Assembly: GCA_007132965.1 (NCBI GenBank)
Contig: SLNQ01000315.1
Span: forward strand, 1 to 35,492
DNA length: 35,492 nt
DNA from: Gemmatimonadota bacterium
GTDB taxonomy: Bacteria; Gemmatimonadota; Gemmatimonadetes; Longimicrobiales; Gaopeijiaceae
Direction of reading: 5' to 3'
The notes under the pieces were generated by a model. It was not told the origin of the DNA. It ran no database searches and saw nothing but the letters and a program-made list of their open reading frames with translations. Position 1 is the stretch's first letter, and each line of letters begins with the position of its first letter. Below are positions 31,619 through 35,492 of this stretch, piece after piece. Made by a program: the position numbers and the translations under genes.

Positions 31619-33424
31619 ATGAATTGGACACGCGCACACCTCCTGATGAACCTCGTCCTCCTGGGACTCCTCGTGGGCTTCGGGACCTCCCAGGCCCAGG
31701 CCCAGGAGTCAGGGCAGTGGTGGAACGACGACGACCCCCGGATCGGCCTGGCCGCCGGCTGGATGGATGCCGAGGAGGCCGCCTGGAACATGGAACTGCT
31801 GGCCAACGTCCCTCGTCCCGACGGCTTCTACGACCCCGACGCCGTGGGAAATCTGAACCTGGCCAACTCGGACATGGCCTTCCGGGACGACCTGGTCTTC
31901 GTGGGCAACTTCCACGGTTTCATGATCTACGACGTCTCCGACCCTGCGAACCCCTGGCTGCGCACCGCCGTCATCTGCCCCGGAGGCCAGGGCGATGTCT
32001 CGGTCCACGGCGATCTCCTCTTCATGTCGGTGGAGCAGACCCGCGGCCGCATCGACTGCGGTTCACAGGGAGCCCCCGGCGAGGTGAACCCCGAGCGGTT
32101 CCGGGGCGTCCGGATCTTCGACATCAGCGACCTCGACACACCTCGGCAGGTGGCGGCGGTGCAGACGTGCCGCGGCTCCCACACCCATAGCCTCCTGGAT
32201 GACGCCACCGATCCGGACAACATCTACGTGTACGTCTCCGGAACGGCCGGCGTGCGCCCCGCCGAGGAGCTGGAGGGCTGCCTGGTGGGAGACGACGTGG
32301 ACCCCGACCAGAGCGCCCTCTTCCGGATCGAGGTGATCCGGGTTCCCCTGGCCGCACCGGAAGACGCCGCAGTGGTCGCCGAACCCCGGGTCTTCGCCGA
32401 TCACCAGACCGGCGACGTGGCCGGCCTGTGGCCCGGCGGAGCTCACGGCGAGGGTACCCAGCGCTCGGCCCAGACCAACCACTGCCACGACATCACCACC
32501 TACCCCCGGCTCGGGCTGGCCGCCGGTGCCTGCTCCGGAAACGGGATCCTCCTGGACGTGAGCGATCCGGCCAATCCGGTCCGGGTCCACGAGGTTATCG
32601 ACGAGAACTTCGCCTACTGGCACTCGGCCACCTTCAACAACGACGGCTCCACCGTGATCTTCACCGACGAGTGGGGCGGCGGGACCTCACCTCGCTGTCG
32701 GGCGTCGGATCGACCGGAGTGGGGCGCCAACGCCCTCTTCCGGGTGGTGGACGGAAGGATGTACCACGTGGGCTACTACAAGCTTCCGGTTCCTCAGACC
32801 GACACAGAGAACTGCGTGGCCCACAACGGCTCACTGGTTCCGGTTCCAGGCCGCGACATCAAGGTCCAGGCCTGGTACCAGGGCGGGGTGTCGGTCTTCG
32901 ACTTCACCGATCCGGCCAACCCCTACGAGATCGCCTACTTCGACCGGGGCCCCATCAGCGACGAGGAGTTACTGGTGGGGGGTCACTGGTCCGCATACTG
33001 GCACAACGGCGTCATCTACGGCTCGGAGATCGCCCGGGGGCTCGACACCTTCCGGCTCACCCCCAACGAGCACCTGAGCGAGGCCGAGCTGGAGGCGGCC
33101 ATGCTCGTGCAGTTCGACGAGTTCAACCCGCAGCATCAACCGCGGCTCCACTGGCCGCCCGAGATGGTGGTGGCCCGCGCCTACCTGGACCAGCTCGTCC
33201 GACACGACGGCCTTCCGCAGGCCCACATCGACCGGGTGGCCGTCGAGATGAACCGCATCGCGGCCATGGACCGGGGTCCCGAGAAGCGGGCGGCTCTGGC
33301 CGAGCTGGCCACCGATCTCTGGGACGAAGCCCGAGGGGTGGAGATCGGCCGCATCGAAGGTGACGCGGAACGGATCCGACGTGTGGCCGGGGCCCTCCTG
33401 GACGTGGCCGGAAGCATCCGCTGA
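31619..33424 (+). CDS. Exported LVIVD-repeat beta-propeller protein, tandem copy 2
   Basis: The product is 601 residues, with a signal peptide (LLMNLVLLGLLVGFGTSQAQA, cut near 29). It is collinear with copy 1 over its full length and clearly the result of a tandem duplication. Long blocks are nearly identical (EFNPQHQPR, NGSLVPVPGRDIKVQAWYQG, GTQR, FAYWHSATFNNDG). The same Cys and His positions are kept (CPGGQGD, IDCGSQG, QTCRGSHTHS, CHDITTYPR, GACSGNG, ENCVAHNGS). The copies differ most in the signal peptide, the DPNDTETLYVYNSG/DATDPDNIYVYVSG loop and the C-terminal helices. Conservation of cysteines in an exported protein suggests disulfides or a bound metal or cofactor. The start codon straddles 31619-31621 and lacks a clear ribosome-binding site, like copy 1. 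Confidence 0.86.
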   Translation: MNWTRAHLLMNLVLLGLLVGFGTSQAQAQESGQWWNDDDPRIGLAAGWMDAEEAAWNMELLANVPRPDGFYDPDAVGNLNLANSDMAFRDDLVFVGNFHGFMIYDVSDPANPWLRTAVICPGGQGDVSVHGDLLFMSVEQTRGRIDCGSQGAPGEVNPERFRGVRIFDISDLDTPRQVAAVQTCRGSHTHSLLDDATDPDNIYVYVSGTAGVRPAEELEGCLVGDDVDPDQSALFRIEVIRVPLAAPEDAAVVAEPRVFADHQTGDVAGLWPGGAHGEGTQRSAQTNHCHDITTYPRLGLAAGACSGNGILLDVSDPANPVRVHEVIDENFAYWHSATFNNDGSTVIFTDEWGGGTSPRCRASDRPEWGANALFRVVDGRMYHVGYYKLPVPQTDTENCVAHNGSLVPVPGRDIKVQAWYQGGVSVFDFTDPANPYEIAYFDRGPISDEELLVGGHWSAYWHNGVIYGSEIARGLDTFRLTPNEHLSEAELEAAMLVQFDEFNPQHQPRLHWPPEMVVARAYLDQLVRHDGLPQAHIDRVAVEMNRIAAMDRGPEKRAALAELATDLWDEARGVEIGRIEGDAERIRRVAGALLDVAGSIR

Positions 33425-33426
33425 CC

Positions 33427-33452
33427 GGGAGGTGGGGCAGGGCCCCACTCCC
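33427..33452. terminator. Hairpin between convergent genes, possible bidirectional terminator
   Basis: GGGAGGTGGGGC (33427-33438) pairs with GCCCCACTCCC (33442-33452) as an 11-bp GC stem with one bulged G and an AGG loop. It fills the 28-nt space between the convergent LVIVD copy 2 and PH-domain genes. There is no T-tract on either side, so intrinsic termination is uncertain. Confidence 0.5.
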
Positions 33453-35480
33453 TCACGCAGCCTCCATGGCCCGGTGCAGAGCCTGCGCGACGTCCTCCTC
33501 CTGGGGGACGTTGCGCATCACCATCTGAGCTCCGGCACCGGTAGCCGTGGAGATCTCCACCTGTCCGTTCTGCAGGATGCCGTTCAGGAATCCCTTCGAC
33601 GTGCTCACCGAGTCGATCCGGTCGTACAGGATCGACCTCACCCTCCGGACCAGGATCCCCCTGGACTCCACCACCCGGTCCCCTTCCAGCACGTAGCGGA
33701 TGCGCCGGTGGTACAGGACCAGAGCGGCCGCCATGAAGGGGTACGCTAGCAGCAGCGGGAAGAGAACGACACAGATTCCGGTGAGGGCCATCACGTCGTT
33801 TCGGGCCTGGGGGCGAGTGGTCAGCCGCTCCCGGGAATCCAGCTCCTCGCGGCCCCGTCGGCCCTTCTGCCCATACCGGAGGAGGACCGAGTCGAGCCGG
33901 GTGTGGAGGGACTCCGGATCCGCCACGTACTCGAGCCTTCCGGTGGCGCCTCCGGCTGCCCGGACCGCCACGCCGCCTGCCCGGGAGAAGGGATAGAAGC
34001 GACTGTTCACCTCCCTGAGCTGCCGGTAGCCCGACAGGAGCACCGTCCGTCGAATCCTTCCCCTCCTCACCAGCACGTAGTCAGCCCCCAGCTCCATGCG
34101 ACCGGAACCGGCATCCCAGAGGTCCGCCCCAAACCGTTGCACCAGACCCAGAATCGCCAGCACCGGCAGGACCAGCACCAGCGGGTGGAGGAGGGCAAAG
34201 GGGGTGGTGGCCAAGACCCAGATTCCGGTCCAGATGACCGTGCCGGGGTTGCCCCGAAACCAGAGCAACGGGGTGACCTGCGCCTCCACCGTCTCCCGCG
34301 CGGGGCCGGGGGTCAGTCCCACTCGCCGGATCAACGACTCCATCTGCAGCATCCGGGCGCGAACGTGGGGAAAGCGGATGGGGCGCCGGCTCCCGATGGA
34401 ATGGAAGGTGAGCGTCCAGGTCCCGAACAGCCGGTCCAGGAGTCCCTGTCGGCTGGCCACCGCCGTCACCCGGTCCAGGGCGAAGCAATGCCGCTCCCGG
34501 GACACGAGGGCGTACTCCGCCTCCACCTCCCGGGCGTCGATCCGGAACCGGCTGGCCCGCAGTCGAATCAGTCGACCCGGAATCCGGAGCACGAACACCG
34601 CCAGCGGGAGGAGGACCAATCCCAGCGCGCCCCAGAGCACGAAGGGCGTATCTCGAGCCTCGGCCGCCAACGGAGGCTCCAGGTAGAACAGGGCGACGCC
34701 GACGACCGCCAGAACCAGGGCAGTGGTGACGGCGCCGGCGAGGGCCCGGAGCAGGTAGCCCGCCAGAACGCGTGACGCCACGATCCGAAGCTCCACCGGA
34801 GGCTCCCCGGAGGGGGTGGAGGACGGGTTTGCCGGGGCGGGCGCCGGATCTGCTTCCGGGTCCGATCCGGACTCCGACTCCGCCGGGACCGCAACGCCCC
34901 TGACCCGCTCAGGCCCCCCTGCCTCCAGGATCGATCGCAAGCTCTCCGAGAAGGCTTCGGCCCGCGCCATCCAAGGAAAACGGATGTTGCGGCCTCTTCC
35001 CTGGCAGCTCAGCTCCACGTCGGAGGTTCCCATGAGCCGCTGTCTGAACGACTGGCGGAGCGACACGTCCGACAGGTTCTCCATGGGGATGACCTGATGG
35101 CGGTGCCCCAGGAAGCGGGCCTCCATCTCCACGGCATCGTCGAAGAGTCGGTAGTGGCGCCGCCGGAGTCGGAGAAGGCGCACGACCTGGGGAGCGACCA
35201 CCCAGATGAACCCCAGGAGCGCTACCCCGGCGAGCCCCATCCCGATCCCCACGGCCACCCCGGGGGTGAGCCACGCCGGCGCCGCCTCCGGCAGCGGAGC
35301 GTCACCCCGGAAGATACTGAGAAGCTCGCCTCCGCTGTCCACGGCGAGGGAGAGTCCCGCCAGGGCGCCCACCACCAGGAGCGTGGCCCCCAACACCAAC
35401 AGGACGATCACGCTTCGGGCAAAGGCCACCTTCCCCACGGCCCAGAAACACTCCACGAAGGCCGGCCGCGCCTCGGACAC
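33453..35480 (-). CDS. Membrane protein with four bacterial PH (bPH2/YdbS-YdbT-like) domains
   Basis: From GTG 35480 the product is 675 residues, but the frame stays open to the right edge (35492), so the true start may lie outside. Transmembrane segments, in about three pairs, lie near residues 23-45, 75-97, 238-300, 405-440 and 560-585. Each pair is followed by a bPH2-type domain. The clearest domain is the last (IRYVLEGDRVVESRGILVRRVRSILYDRIDSVSTSKGFLNGILQNGQVEISTATG). The first (YRLFDDAVEMEARFLG...IPMENLSDVSLRQSFRQRLMGTSDVELS) and second (FRIDAREVEAEYALVSRERHCFALDRVTAVASRQGLLDRLFGTWTLTF) share the same plan. The third (DYVLVRRGRIRRTVLLSGYRQLREVNSRFYPFSRAGGVAV) is degenerate. A Pro/Asp/Glu linker lies near 195-225. 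YdbT-like proteins have two or three such domains and no firmly known function; a role in membrane or envelope stress is often suggested. Confidence 0.85.
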   Translation of the reverse strand: MSEARPAFVECFWAVGKVAFARSVIVLLVLGATLLVVGALAGLSLAVDSGGELLSIFRGDAPLPEAAPAWLTPGVAVGIGMGLAGVALLGFIWVVAPQVVRLLRLRRRHYRLFDDAVEMEARFLGHRHQVIPMENLSDVSLRQSFRQRLMGTSDVELSCQGRGRNIRFPWMARAEAFSESLRSILEAGGPERVRGVAVPAESESGSDPEADPAPAPANPSSTPSGEPPVELRIVASRVLAGYLLRALAGAVTTALVLAVVGVALFYLEPPLAAEARDTPFVLWGALGLVLLPLAVFVLRIPGRLIRLRASRFRIDAREVEAEYALVSRERHCFALDRVTAVASRQGLLDRLFGTWTLTFHSIGSRRPIRFPHVRARMLQMESLIRRVGLTPGPARETVEAQVTPLLWFRGNPGTVIWTGIWVLATTPFALLHPLVLVLPVLAILGLVQRFGADLWDAGSGRMELGADYVLVRRGRIRRTVLLSGYRQLREVNSRFYPFSRAGGVAVRAAGGATGRLEYVADPESLHTRLDSVLLRYGQKGRRGREELDSRERLTTRPQARNDVMALTGICVVLFPLLLAYPFMAAALVLYHRRIRYVLEGDRVVESRGILVRRVRSILYDRIDSVSTSKGFLNGILQNGQVEISTATGAGAQMVMRNVPQEEDVAQALHRAMEAA

Positions 35481-35492
35481 CAGCCGGGACCG

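Overview
The window is GC-rich bacterial chromosome, densely packed with genes on both strands. Protein content points to Gemmatimonadota or a close relative. This is an inference from family make-up, not from a marker gene: a secreted TolB-like propeller fused to an amidohydrolase, an HExxHxxGxxHN metalloprotease of the DUF5117 type, S9 and M28 secreted peptidases, LVIVD-repeat proteins, a DUF6503-like lipoprotein and a DUF222 fragment. No rRNA, tRNA, CRISPR array, phage block or complete insertion sequence was seen.

Layout. 1-797 (minus) is the 5' part of a neurotransmitter:sodium symporter gene. 798-1360 has no convincing gene but holds two repetitive patches. It leads into a short DUF222 protein lacking its usual nuclease half (1361-2095). 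glyQS (minus) follows with a good sigma-70-like promoter, diverging from nfuA. nfuA starts a three-gene plus-strand run: nfuA, a cyanophycinase-like lipoprotein and an RlmI-like rRNA methyltransferase. 6698-14945 is all minus strand: a very large PBP-like protein, an S9-M28 peptidase pair that is translationally coupled, and yedK. 15026-16981 (plus) is a GT-C glycosyltransferase fused to a SAM methyltransferase. It runs tail-to-tail into a GYF-like, acidic, single-pass membrane protein (minus). 18881-20854 (plus) holds two lipoproteins (DUF6503-like, BsuPI) and a TRIC-type channel. The 1101-residue propeller-amidohydrolase follows, with a striking 22-bp palindrome in its promoter region and a clear terminator. 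Next are a soluble histidine kinase-receiver hybrid, the DUF5117 protease (minus), a LolA-like exported protein, two tandem LVIVD paralogs, and a membrane protein with four bacterial PH domains (minus) reaching the right edge.

Common theme. About half of the genes encode exported proteins or lipoproteins: peptidases, an amidohydrolase, beta-propellers and a possible protease inhibitor. This suits a heterotroph that degrades peptides and cyclic amides in its periplasm or outside the cell. Housekeeping functions (GlyRS, Fe-S carrier, rRNA methylation, abasic-site protection) are interspersed. I do not see a clear multi-gene undescribed system. The items most worth a second look are the SOS-box-like palindrome, the GT-C/methyltransferase fusion, the PBP with an altered glycosyltransferase motif, the Cys/His-rich LVIVD tandem, and the DUF222 fragment with its flanking repeats.
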